Source: Aurelia coerulea (taxonomy: Eukaryota > Cnidaria > Scyphozoa > Semaeostomeae > Ulmaridae). From it: a stretch of 64,000 bases of DNA. The DNA lies in the NCBI GenBank assembly GCA_039566865.1, contig CM076954.1:16826001-16890000 (forward strand), written 5' to 3'. The notes below the pieces were generated by a model, which saw only the letters and a list, made by a program, of their open reading frames with translations, had not been told where the DNA came from and made no database searches. Below, in pieces: positions 54,201 to 64,000 of the stretch. A program made the position numbers and the translations under genes. Position 1 is the stretch's first letter; each line of letters starts with the position of its first letter.

Positions 54201-57200
54201 ATGAAAATAGACCCAAAAGATAATTTTTCCGACCATACATACCCAAAAGTTATGAAGTCAGTATCTTAAATCTGCATAAAAGTGCCCTAACTGATTAGAT
54301 TTCTCATGATGTGTTTGGATATTTATGTTTTTTGATTTTAGTACTATTACTTGACTCTAATTTTGTTTGTAAATTATATTTTTCCCAATTTTTTTTACTT
54401 CTTCTCATATTTAAGACCCAGAAAAGTAAGCCATAATTTCTTGAGCCCAAAAAAATAACTGTACAAATCATTGACCCAAAAAATAATCCTTGCCTAAATT
54501 TTAGACCCAAAAAAGTAACCTGAGCATCCCTATCCTGAATATAGCAGAGTACCCCCCTGGGAAAGATTGGAGCTGGTACGGGTCTGTACGGCTCTGTTGT
54601 GTCTCCTTTATTGACGTCTACTTCTGTACTTCATGCGAGAATTCGAAGTGAAGTAACTTATAATTATAATGCACTATATGAATATTACATTCATTGCTCT
54701 AACTATTAAACAAACTGGTGACAAATTTTCCTCAGTTTGCCAATCGTAGTAAGTCAGTGGCGGATTTGAGGGGGCAAATGGAGGTAGCTGCCCCCTCCTT
54801 CAGGATGGAAACTCAGCTTGGCGCCCCCTTTTTGGCGAAAAGAGCGCTCCTTATCCTGATCCAAACACACTCTTTTTTAAAGGCATTGAGTCTGCATAAA
54901 TAGCGCGCTCATGACCAATATCAACTTCTTTTCAATCATGAAGCAAAAGTTGTGATTCAATCGTTATTGAAATCAAAGCAAAGAAATTCCCAAGGATAAT
55001 GCAAGGATTAAGAAGCCTTTGGCCTCCACTGCTAATGACTTCAGCATTATTGTGCGATAACAAAGGGCCGTCAGCAGTTTGTCAGCAAAACTCAGGATAG
55101 CGTTAACGCTCAGCTATTTATATGGACTCAATTCCTTTAATTATTTCGCTCAGAATGTGGGGGAACCATATAAATTAAGGCGTTATTCAAATGAAAAACA
55201 AAAGAATTTTGTTAAATATGAGCTCAAAAATTCTCGTGCACCTGCGGTGCGCTTACTTTATGCGCTCTCTTGGCAGGTTGCCCCCCCCCCCCCTTCAACT
55301 TCGGACTGAATCCGCCCCTGTAGTAAGTGCCCACACTGTCCATTCTCTTTCTGCAAACCAAAGGAAACATTCACAATCAACCAATCATGAAGGTGCTGTG
55401 GTCTATCGGGGCGTCACAAAATCAAGTCCCGCTAAATAGGTTTTGATGACTCGCATTTTCAACTGTGTTGTGAATTTTCTGTCATCTCATTTTAGCTTCA
55501 TGCTGTTGTTGGCTCATCTCTTGGTGGAATGGCTTCTGTAATGGCTGCGGCGTTATTCCCCAAGAGAATTGAAAGGTTGGTTGTGAGTTACTTCCTTAAC
55601 GTATTTGGGTTCTGTGCTCTGAAATTTTGGTACCGTCACATTACTTGCCTTTCTAAAGTTAAACTGGCATCATGTGAACGTAGTGTCAGTCAGTCAATAA
55701 TGGAGTTGAGCTTTTTCAAATGGAATTCAATTATTTTGCACTAGGATTGCGGAATCATTGGATACAGTTCTTTACTCTACCAGTACATAATACCAGGTCA
55801 ATCAGAAAAAAGATGGAATTTTAGCAAGCTAGATTTGGGTGAAAAACAAGTTAGATCGGGTTTGTCGAAGCGTTGTCACCATGGTTGAAGCTTCATATCG
55901 CAGAAGAAAGTTTAAATTAGTTATAGTAATTTAGTTTGTTTATATCGGTCATTTCTTTCCCTATTTATCTGTAGTTTTGTGCTATTGCTTTGTCTGTTGC
56001 TATTTTGGTAGCAAGGTATCATTTTGAAGAGAACTTTCTGCTTCCTAGCAATGCCATTTAAATGGGTGGTCCCCTTGGGCTGCAGAATAAAACACAATAG
56101 TTTTCCTTTTGGACTGTAACATAATGCATGTCTTGCTTCAACTTTCTGTTCAGAAGCAGTACGTTTGTCAAGGTTTGAAAGTGTACGTGTACATGAATAT
56201 GAATCAAAATTGAAGGCCTATTATAGGATTCTTGTGACACGTGATGTCACTAAAATCATTCGTAATTTTTTTTTTTTTTGTATATCAATCTCTAAGAAAA
56301 TAAACTACAATACAAGAATCTGAGCCAATCATAGCGGGAAAAGACACATGGTCATCTAGTCCCCACTATGAATGACTCTTACAATAAATATAAACAATAA
56401 TCTAATTTAACTAACAAAAGAACCCAACACCACACCACACTACTCCACACCAAAAGACACTAAACTATACAACGAGAAGACACTCTAGGTACAACGAGAA
56501 ACCATGTAGAGCAGAGCGGCTTCTAGACTGAGGACATTCGTCTAAGTTTTGCTACATTGAATAACATAGGAATCATTCGTCGTACATAGCCGATTGCTCG
56601 TGCCCATGGCCGAAACCGCCAAAGCCTCATTTTCACGGACCAATCAGACGGCTAAAAAGCGAAGGAGACAAAAGAAACCCGTGAAGATTTTTCTAAATTT
56701 TACCTACCTTCATAAAACGCAACCAGGACAGAAAACTGCTAGAGATTTCCCGAATTTTTTTAAAGCAGTCTACTCTCCAGATGTTAGGGAGTACAAGTTT
56801 GGATGCCTGTTAAAATATCTCCAGGATTGGCGGAGTTATTGCCTCTCCAATAAACAAAATCGGCGAAGGCTTGTCGAGACCTGTTTACGCCACTTCAAGT
56901 CAGGTGATAAAGCCTCTTGATAAAACCTCTTTTGAATTTTACAAGTTATTTCGCAACGAGCAAACTTGTGCCATGAATGCAAAAAGTTTTACAATACAGA
57001 AACTTCCCTAGAGTATTGCCACATGACTTGAAATGCGCGAACAAGCCTTTGTAGACTTATTCAATTCACATAGAAACTGTAGAGGCATTGAATCTCGAAT
57101 AAAAGAAAATTTAGCGAAAGACAATAACAAGAACAATTGAAAACGCAGATTGTGGCGTTTTCGGGTCGTTCTTACAACAATCACTATTGTTATTACTATT

Positions 57201-60200
57201 GTCTCCCGGCCAGAATTTCTATTGTTTAAGGCTCAGTGCCTTATCGGTTTGTTTGTGGCCATAACTCCGCCAATCCTGGAGATATTTTAACCGGCATCCA
57301 AACTTGTACTCCCAAACATCTGGAGAGTAGATTGCTTTAAAAAAATTCGGGAAATCTCAAGCAGATTTTTTGTCCTGGTTGCGTTTTATGAAGGTAGGTA
57401 AAATTTAGAAAAATCTTCATTCGTAATTATGGAACGGAAAGCCCGACTTCAGCCAACTAATTTGCTCTCAGATTTCCTATCTTATCTAACCTTTTTCCTT
57501 TCAATCGATAATATTTAGAAGAAACGAATTTGCAAAGTAATTTTGAATCAATAAAAATTGTCAAACGTCCCACGTTTTTCCTGCCTCGTCCGGTATGATT
57601 TTAATTACTCAAAAGCAACATAGATACGAAGCTTAAACTTTTCACTATCGATTGTTTGTTTCAGAATGGTAAGCATTTCTGGTTGTGCAGCAGCTGGTCC
57701 AACTGCAATTGCTTTTAGATATATACAAAGACTGGCACTGATGTCAGACCCAAAATGGAATGATGGGCATTACTATGAATCAGGCTTACCGGTACATGGA
57801 ATGCAGCTTGCAAGGTTTGAAAATCCCATTTTAATAATAATGATAAGAAGTAAATTGATATTAAGCTAAACCACCATCAAAATGAAACAGACAGAAAATG
57901 ATAAAACACAGCTTTTCTATGAGCAAATGTTTCGATATAAAATCTTCGTCAGTATATTTATAAACCCTAGACAGCCAAGTATTTATACCGGGTGACCCAG
58001 AATAAAGTGACCCAACGCAATCTGTTATAGAAAGAAAAGTGAGTGGTCGATTGAAATATTTCTAACGTTGTTCTGTCGCTAAAAGACTAGCCTAAATTAT
58101 GAGTATTTTTCGCGAATTTTTTGGGCACGGTAAACTTCCCGAATTAAGGATTTTTAGGAAAAGGCAGGCTTGAAATGCTCAAAAAGTCGTCAAAAACAGG
58201 GGATCGATTTAAAGCCATTTCAGATCTTCAAAACAACGAAAAGCGTGTTTCATTCTGCCTGAGAATATCTTAAAGTACCTAGGGACTATAAACTTGCTCT
58301 GAAGACTTCCGACAGGGTTGCCTATTCCCAGGTTGACGGGGGTCTGCCTCCCGGATTTCAGAAAGGTACCCTCTTCTAATTACTGAAACTTGCCTTGGTA
58401 CCCACTTTTATGATGAATATTGGCGGAAAACTGCCCATTTTTAACTATTTTTGCGAATTTCAGCGCAACCCCACACATGTTTATGGGAAATCTGCCGAAA
58501 AAGGACCCTTGTTTAGAGAATTTTGGGCCCAAATACCCACCCATATGGGTGGCATATACCCGTACCCTGAATATTTTATGTACCTCCCCCCCGGGAATTT
58601 ACCCGGCTTTAATGAAATGGACCATTATTCCTTCCCATCGATATGAGAGATTTTCTGCAGAAGGCCACTGTCAAGAGCCTTCAGAAACGTTTGTTTTTGG
58701 CCCCTTGGGAGGATGAAATCTCCCTGAATAAGTTTCTCATACAAGGGGGGGGGGAATTAAAGCATGTTCAAGTCAATGCTGCAGGGTTAAAATAGTATGG
58801 AAATTGTGTCGTGATTTAAAACATTTTTGAAAGTTTCTCGACGAAATCCCTTGTAAAATCTCAGCGGAGTGACCTATTTCAGTGAGGAAAAATTCTTTTC
58901 AGCATGTTGGCTATTCAATCCGATATTGCAAAATATGTGTGATTTGACATTTAGAATGTAGTATCCTCACAAACGGCCTGCATCTTTGCTGAATCACCCG
59001 GTATTTTTCAAATGTTTAATGAGGTGAACAGTGTCCTATGAAGAAACATTTCTGTTCACACCTGTCTGAGAAGAGCCATTTCTTATTTATTTTGGTGCAG
59101 AAAAGTGGCAACATTGACGTATCGAAGTGGACCAGAATGGAGCGAACGATTCGGCAGAAGGAGAATACAAGACAGCATGGTTCACTTGCCTCGTATCGAT
59201 GGTGCAGAGTTTGAAATCGAGGATTATATCAGGCATCAGGTGAGAAAGTTGTTTTAATTTGTTTTAAAAGTTAGCCCCCAACTTCTACTCAGGAGTAGCC
59301 CTTGTCGCTACTCCTTCCCATAATTTCTAACACATCTGACTAAATTACTCATTTCAAATTTCAGCTTGAATTTAGGCCATGTTTGCAGCCCGGAGAACTG
59401 CAACCACTCTCACTCCAGCTAAGTTGGGAATTGAATATTGTGCTCCGGGTATTTGCCCATTGCTAACGTACGTGGCCCCTTGGCCCTCGACTGAAAATCA
59501 TTTTCCAAGACCACGTAGATTGCGAATTACAGGCAAGTCTCGACTGCAACCAAAAAATACAATAGAAACCGTGAAGAATTTGCTAAATTTTACCCACCTT
59601 TATAAAACGCAACAAGAACAGCAGACTGCTTGAAACTTCCGGATTTCTTTTAAGCAATCTGATCTCTTTGATGTTGGGTATACCTTTTCAAGGAACATTT
59701 TGAAATATCTCAAGATTTCGAGAAATATGGCTCCCCAAAGTCACCACTTGGTACGTTTGAACATCTGGTTTTGAGCGAAATAAATTTCTGTAATAACTAA
59801 TGTATCCTTTCGTCAGCAATAGAGCACTCCAACAAACCCGATCTGACTTGTTTTTTTACCTCAAAAATAGCTTTTTAAATTCCCCACGTTTCTTCTGAGT
59901 GCCCGGTAAATTTCTCTATGGTGAGACCTTATTCAGTATAAGAGCGTCTTCAAAGACGTGTTCTCGATCAAAAATTGACAATAAAATATTATTGAAAGTG
60001 TCCTTGGGCCTGTTTTCAAGCGATCAATCCTTTCCAAAATCGAACGAGAAGTATTCTGAAGTGATCAGTGACATTAGGACTCAAAATCTCCTTTGGTTTG
60101 ATTAAATCTTTGCTGTAGTGCTTAAGAGGATTAAGGACTGTATTCTAGATTGTTGTATCAACAGAAATTTTTTCTTTTTGTGTGATTAATTTTAATGAAA

Positions 60201-62303
60201 CTTTATACTGAATCCATTTTCAAAACCAACATAACCTTCTTCTTCACAGAAAATATGTACTCTCTCTTCAAAACTGAACTAACTATTTCAAGAGATTAAA
60301 TGTTAATTGAGATACATTTTGATTGAAGATCCTTTTCTGTAAATATTCCATTCCCAAAGCAATACGATCTTCACAAATATTTTGCAATTTATGTTAACAC
60401 AGATATTTCAAAACTAATAATTCCTCTCAATTTTTCAATGTTAAGTTGCCTTTTTCCAAATTTTATCGCAATTTTTAAGAAGCATGTTTGAATAGGGTTA
60501 AGCTTGATTCAACAGCAGCCAATCAATTCTTGTTGCAGGGCGAAAGTTTCTTCTTGAAAAGTCAATACGATCCAAATTCTTTGCTTTACTTATCAAAGGT
60601 AAGAACGCCACTACTTTGAGGGAAGACACTTTCGCATTTTTCGTGTTTTTGGTCAACATTCGCGAAAGTTCATTCCGCGAAATTCTTATAATATGAAATC
60701 AAATATTCATTTCATCAAGTATTGATATTCCTCTTCTTATTATTAAATATGGTTTTCTTCAACAACAACCCTTTCGAACTATGCTGCTAACAAGCATAGG
60801 TATGGAAAATTCGAAAGAGTCATTGAAGAGCGAAATTTCATTTCCGCAAAATTACCCATTCTGGCCGATTCACGAAAGTTAATTCCAAAAATTTTGCGTT
60901 TTTCCAACTTGCGAAAGTTTCTTCCTTTAAAGGGGCTCAGTCGTCAAACAGTAAACAAATCCGTAAACTCGCACGTGTCGCCCATTATCCATTGTTCATA
61001 CATTGTTCTCTGCAGTTTGTTTGGTGGCTTTACCCAAGCCACAAAAAAGTGACCGTTAAAAATCCACTTATATCCGAGCAATCGTAGAAGATATGAATGT
61101 TTGGTTTGTTCCTTAGTGAAGTACAAGGATTAATGCCCAAACAGGTTTGTTCCAAAGCGATTAGCGACTGCAGACAAAGGAAATTCTCTCAACCAGTAAT
61201 TCAAAACAAACAAAGCCGCAAAAGTTTCTCCGAAACTAGCAGGGCAAACTCTCTCCTTGTGCAAGCGAATGGTGGTTTTTAAAAGAAATTACGTGCTTAT
61301 AACGAAAGAAGAAGGGTAAATCTAAAGTTCTGTCTGGCGGATTTTGTTTATTTGATTCAGAAGCCGAGAAGAAGGCATTGTAATTCTTGCGTATTTAGGG
61401 CATAAATGAAACGATTACAAAACGGCTCCTGAATCAAATAAACAAAATCCGCCAGACAGAACTTTAGATTTACCTTTCTTCTTTCGTTATAAGCACATAA
61501 CTTCTCTTAAAAACCACCTTTTGCTTGCACAAGGAGAGAGTTTGCCCTTCTAGTTTCGGAGAAACTTTTGCGGCTTTGTTTGTTTTGAATTACTGGTTGA
61601 GAGAATTTCCTTTGTCTGCAGTCGCTAATCGCTTTGAATTGAGGTGTCAATCAAACGCAACTGTTGGTATTGTATTACAAAATCTGCCCTTGTTGACTTA
61701 ATCAATATGCAAAATCAATCCATTATCTGACTCACTGCGGTCCGTCCCCAGGGGGGCACTTGATAGATCACGCACCCGGGGATGGGCCTGCCGATGAGGT
61801 ATCAATTTCAGTGAAAAAATTCAGTCCAGAGCAGGATTAAATCTTTCGCATCTTCGTTCTCAGGATAGGTATGTCAATAAAGATAATTTTTCTTGGATAT
61901 GTAGAAAATTTATAAAGATACACAACATTTCTAGCCATTTTACTTCATCATATTCCAAGACAGGTATTGTGTCTTCCAATATTTTTTCCAGTACAGGGTC
62001 CGATATTTTTAGGAAAATCCCCATCGTTTTCTCCAAGGTAGTCCCCCGGGAGTCAATCGTTAGTGAGTAGATTCTTGATGCAGCCGGCATAGCCTGATAA
62101 ACGTTCCAAGTTTTTGCCTTATATATAATCTATGTCATGATAAACCTTTTCTGTGTTCTTTAAGAGTTTTCCAACCCCTTAATATATCAGTTGCAATTTT
62201 CATATATAGATCTTTTTGTTCTCAGGCAATGGATTTATTTGACCTGAGTGAAGGTTTTGATTCAATGGAAGAAAGTATCTCACGAATAACGATGCCATCA
62301 CTG
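48229..62303 (+). CDS. MetX-family (homo)serine O-acetyltransferase-like, C-terminus outside the window
   Basis: Alpha/beta-hydrolase fold acyltransferase of the MetX/Cys2 family, which transfers acetyl from acetyl-CoA to homoserine or serine for Met or Cys synthesis. Exons: 48229-48464, 49169-49409, 50857-50975, 53188-53221, 53668-53754, 55496-55575, 57665-57814, 59101-59239, 60539-60598 and 62226-62303. All phases agree; 408 codons are present. Exon 3 could instead start at 50860 (nested AG). The first 60 or so residues are basic and look like a mitochondrial presequence ([16 protein letters not shown]). Family motifs: [82 protein letters not shown] and the nucleophile elbow GSSLGGM (Ser247). 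The later Asp and His of the triad are not in the window. Serine versus homoserine cannot be decided here. Confidence 0.9.
48905..49114. mobile_element. hAT-like short element
   Basis: A 210-bp unit with ends CAGGGGTGACACC and GTGACACCCCTG. The flanking 8-mers GTTAGCGT and TGTAGCAT match only partly, so the insertion is old. It lies in the first MetX-like intron, just before exon 2. Confidence 0.55.
49812..50723. mobile_element. piggyBac-like MITE
   Basis: A 912-bp element with matching ends CCCTATTACTACCGGG and CCCGGTAGTAATAGGG, bounded by TTAA on both sides (49808-49811, 50724-50727), the target of piggyBac transposons. Subterminal inverted segments GGCACAAAGTGCCC and GGGGCACTTTGTGCCC reinforce the symmetry. 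The interior has several TGACGTCA palindromes and no transposase frame. It lies in a MetX-like intron. Confidence 0.8.
51515..51685. repeat. Tandem repeat, about 33-bp unit, over the mARC copy 2 stop
   Basis: About five copies of CATTTCAAAATCATTCCATT plus AGATTTTTG/GG. The last unit contains the reverse complement of the final Lys-Ile-stop codons of the minus-strand mARC gene, so the array forms its 3' UTR start. Confidence 0.85.
51671..52549 (-). CDS. MTARC-like: mARC-like MOSC domain protein, copy 2 (intronless)
   Basis: A second single-exon MOSC protein of exactly 292 aa, about 70% identical by eye to the copy at 41506-42384 over its whole length. It keeps the MOSC_N motifs ([25 protein letters not shown]), [15 protein letters not shown] and [13 protein letters not shown], with the predicted molybdenum-ligand Cys229. 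It also lacks the N-terminal membrane anchor of vertebrate mARC, starting directly at [13 protein letters not shown]. It lies on the minus strand inside the MetX-like intron between exons 3 (ends 50975) and 4 (starts 53188). The last codons and the stop are part of a tandem repeat at about 51515-51685. Intact reading frame and conserved motifs argue for a working gene rather than a decayed retrocopy. Confidence 0.93.
   Translation of the reverse strand: MAAKMEKVGEVSSIHFYPLKSCRGISIEEAECDEFGIKYDRHWAILDRGGRITSLSSKGELALVVPTMLKDSIKIEAPGMEELFIPMETNGSDRQQVEVDLHGLSGTGVHVSDEANEWFTKYLGKPYSLLAFDRNTCQPRALHLDKKFGDRPLVKQSDKIAFQHKCPYHLISEESLGKVNEICEKLHCEMQRFRPNIVVKGCDAFAEDKWEMLKVGDAEFRCLHRCPRCILPNVDPETGVRDKDEPFKSLRKFRLVPKEEDAVFGSAPILGRNLGIEKCGVVKVGDPVYAKI
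53837..53890. repeat. Perfect 25-bp hairpin with CCCTGGGTACCAG ends
   Basis: Arms 53837-53861 and 53866-53890 are exact complements around a 4-base loop. A related looser pair with the same CCCTGGGTACCAGAG end is at 17582-17665, so this is a small dispersed hairpin family. Confidence 0.75.
54755..55320. mobile_element. hAT-like MITE with 8-bp target duplication
   Basis: A 566-bp element starting CAGTGGCGGATTTGAGGGG and ending CTGAATCCGCCCCTG, flanked by perfect 8-bp repeats TAGTAAGT (54747-54754, 55321-55328). Both the CAG..CTG termini and the 8-bp duplication are hAT hallmarks. It carries no transposase and lies in a MetX-like intron. Confidence 0.85.
56677..57420. mobile_element. Long inverted repeat (foldback) in a MetX-like intron
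   Basis: Arms of about 165 bp: 56677-56843 (from AAGATTTTTCTAAATTTTAC to GATTGGCGGAGTTATTGCC) and its complement at about 57250-57420. About 400 bp lie between them. A related single arm is at 59563-59735, so the sequence is dispersed. Confidence 0.65.
57987..59004. mobile_element. Possible element with ACCGGGTGA ends
   Basis: TACCGGGTGACCCAGAATAA at the left and CTGAATCACCCGGTA at the right bound about 1 kb without coding sequence. An inner stretch near 58600-58755 resembles 15005-15185, so it probably holds a nested unit. It lies in a MetX-like intron. Confidence 0.45.
60929..61141. mobile_element. MITE with AAAGGGGCTC end, fused to a foldback
   Basis: Copies the 23363 element in reverse (AAAGGGGCTCAGTCGTCAAA then GTGACCGTTAAAAATCC and AATGCCCAAACAG). 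It stops where the Mutator-like foldback starts at 61142, an unusual junction repeated in outline near 23690. Confidence 0.7.
61142..61694. mobile_element. Mutator-like foldback element, left end replaced
   Basis: Same palindrome as 39464-40076, with the hinge CTGAATCAAATAAACAAA and right end CAAAATCTGCCCTTGTT. It begins abruptly at GCGATTAGCGACTGC, joined to the AAAGGGGCTC-ended element at 60929, so the outer left arm is missing. Confidence 0.75.
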
Positions 62304-62715
62304 GTAAGTTTCCTTGATAATTTATTCTTGAAAGACCGTTCTGCAATGGAATGCGACTTCGAATTCTAAACCCCCCATAAGATACAGAAGTCCAACGCAA
62401 TGAAAGTGCTATTCATAGTGGGAACTCGATTACCATGTTGCTATTCACATTGACAATTGACACATGTGTCAATTTCTACTGTGAATAGGACCATGTATCG
62501 AATGTTTAGTTTATCCGTTAAATGTAGTGTCAATTTTATGGAATATACCGGGTAAGTAACATAGAATTTTCACATATCGGGCTTTGGATCAAAGCGTACG
62601 TTGCTGATATTCAAAACTGAAATGTTGATCTATCTGTCAAAGGAAAACGCAGGTATGAAAATTTGTTTTGGTAAAATCACTCATCTTTTAAACCAAGAAA
62701 TTAGGAAAAAGCTGG

Positions 62716-63030
62716 TATAGGGTTTGCATGGGATCGAGCATTCCACGTTCATTTATGGTCCATCATTTACTTGCCATTGAAATTGAAATTATATTTCTCC
62801 AACTGAAAATTGTATGGAGTTTGATTTCAGTGGCAAGTAAATCATAGACCAGAATCGAATGTGGAATAGACAATTTCGGAAAAAATAGGTTCGGGGGCAT
62901 TTGAACAAGATTCATTGCGTAGAAATTCGATCAGCAAGCGCAATGCATCTTGGTCAAATGCCGCCGACCCCATTTTTTCCTTAATCGTCTATTCCACATC
63001 CGATTCTGGTCCATGATTTACTTGCCATCA
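62716..63030. repeat. Inverted-repeat element related to 1080-1275
   Basis: GGATCGAGCATTCCACG..ATTTATGGTCCATCATTTAC faces GTAAATCATAGACCAGAATCG, then a further inverted segment ends GATTCTGGTCCATGATTTAC at about 63020. Two units may be merged here. Confidence 0.45.
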
Positions 63031-63378
63031 TATACCGTATGTACATCTTATTTTTGATTCAGAGTTGTATACAGCCCTTGATTGTGTAACTTATCTTTGT
63101 TAGCTAGCCAATAAAGCTCTATTCTCCGACTTCTGACCTAATATTTGCATATATTTTCTTTGCACTGTCAGATCCCGGTAAGCTCCGCTGAAGTAGCACC
63201 TGCAAAGTTGTAACAATTTAAATCCTTTTCGTTTACACTAAATAGAGATTCAAGGCAACTTGCCATCATATCCCTTTGTACATTCTGGATTGTCGAGTAA
63301 ATGTTTGCTCGTGGCAGAATCGCAAATTTCTTTGTGTTTCACTTATTCTTCATTTGTTTGTCCATCTTTTTTTCTTTT

Positions 63379-63450
63379 ATTCATTCATTCATTTGTTGAT
63401 TGATTGATTCATTCATTCATTCATTCGTTCATTCATTCATTCGTTCGTAC
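63379..63450. repeat. ATTC/ATTG microsatellite
   Basis: Imperfect tetranucleotide repeat near the right end of the window; open frames through it are low complexity. Confidence 0.8.
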
Positions 63451-64000
63451 GTTCGTCTTTTGTTTCATTCATCTTTGTATTCTTTTATGCTTGATTTGTT
63501 CAATTGTCTACCAGGCATGAGTTTCATGAGTCAGATTACCCCAAGAAGTACCTCGTTTGAAACTTCGGAAAACCAAAGGTGTAAGCTCGGTGAAAAAGAA
63601 CTTAGAATATGCAAATGCAATCAAAACCTTTGTTATACATTTATACATTCTGCTAAAAATTTACAATACATATTTACTTAATTACTATACTTACAAGCTA
63701 CTCAACTCTACTACAAGGACAAGACCACGGGGAGCAATAACTATGTCTACCCACGTTTCCACGGTTCAAAACCTCGTTTCTCATAACGCAAGCCATGGTT
63801 TATTTTTGGAAAAAAGATTGGTTTGGATGAAGCCAGGCTTGGTATGTGGCCACAAAGCAAAACCTGTGAAAGTATTCGTTCGGGGCCTTTTCTGGCCAAT
63901 GGCTCTTAGTTATTGAACCAAGGTGCCTAAACTGCGTTACGCCACGGCTGTTGGATGACAGCTCAAGCGCGCCCAAAACTCTCAAATGGAGATCAATGAG

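Larger units (their letters stand above)
62304..64000. other. MetX-like intron and unassigned sequence
   Basis: After the donor at 62304 no exon matching the expected C-terminal catalytic Asp/His segment could be found before the window ends. The stretch holds inverted-repeat DNA at 62716-63020, an ATTC microsatellite at about 63379-63450 and otherwise nothing recognised. Confidence 0.5.

Noticed and set aside
56594..56920. 108-codon frame with basic composition
   Set aside because: Most of it is the left arm of the inverted repeat 56677-57420, repeated in part at 59563.
63175..63180. Apparent 6-base micro-exon (ATCCCG between a good acceptor and GTAAGC) after MetX-like exon 10
   Set aside because: In phase 0 it would add Ile-Pro, which does not match the expected segment leading to the catalytic Asp; too short to support.
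63507..63580. Possible MetX-like exon (MSFMSQITPRSTSFETSENQR)
   Set aside because: The acceptor phase does not fit exon 10 and the residues do not resemble the family's C-terminal region.

Overview
The window is AT-rich animal DNA: genes split into many short exons with GT-AG introns of a few hundred bases to several kilobases, and introns packed with small inverted-repeat transposons, tRNA-derived SINEs and microsatellites. The gene set (an SLC44 choline-transporter-like protein, a spliceosomal cyclophilin, a ciliary microtubule inner protein, two mARC-type MOSC proteins) is metazoan. A MetX-family (homo)serine O-acetyltransferase, which vertebrates lack, points to a non-vertebrate, probably marine, invertebrate. 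A cnidarian would fit, but that is a guess; the phylum cannot be fixed from the sequence.

Layout. (1) About 584-26331, + strand: 21 coding exons of an SLC44A2/4-like transporter. Its N-terminal exons lie left of the window and its stop is at 26329-26331. Its introns carry most of the MITE families. (2) 26332-29338: 3' UTR and intergenic DNA. (3) 29339-36744, + strand: a complete seven-exon PPIL3 gene of 161 aa whose first coding exon is only the ATG. (4) 44377-37881, - strand: a complete four-exon CIMIP2/FAM166-like gene of 260 aa, recovered by splicing and tail-to-tail with PPIL3. (5) 41506-42384, + strand: an intronless mARC/MOSC gene inside intron 1 of the CIMIP2-like gene, on the opposite strand. 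(6) 44378-48228: mostly repeats, with two weak candidate first exons near 46.2-46.5 kb and a long TCA microsatellite. (7) 48229-62303 and beyond, + strand: ten exons of a mitochondrially targeted MetX-like acyltransferase; the C-terminal part with the Asp/His of the triad is outside the window. (8) 52549-51671, - strand: a second intronless mARC/MOSC gene, nested antisense in an intron of the MetX-like gene.

The genes do not form an operon or pathway. The mARC pair is the clearest local relationship: equal-length, intronless paralogs in opposite orientation, each nested antisense in a host gene. The repeats are well enough preserved to show target-site duplications: a Harbinger-like MITE (TAA/TTA, with a paralogous empty site in the same window), a Mutator-like foldback (9 bp), hAT-like elements (8 bp) and a piggyBac-like MITE (TTAA). 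No CRISPR array, prokaryotic operon or intact autonomous transposon was seen. All gene models come from reading splice sites, frame and family resemblance by eye; no alignment or transcript data were available.
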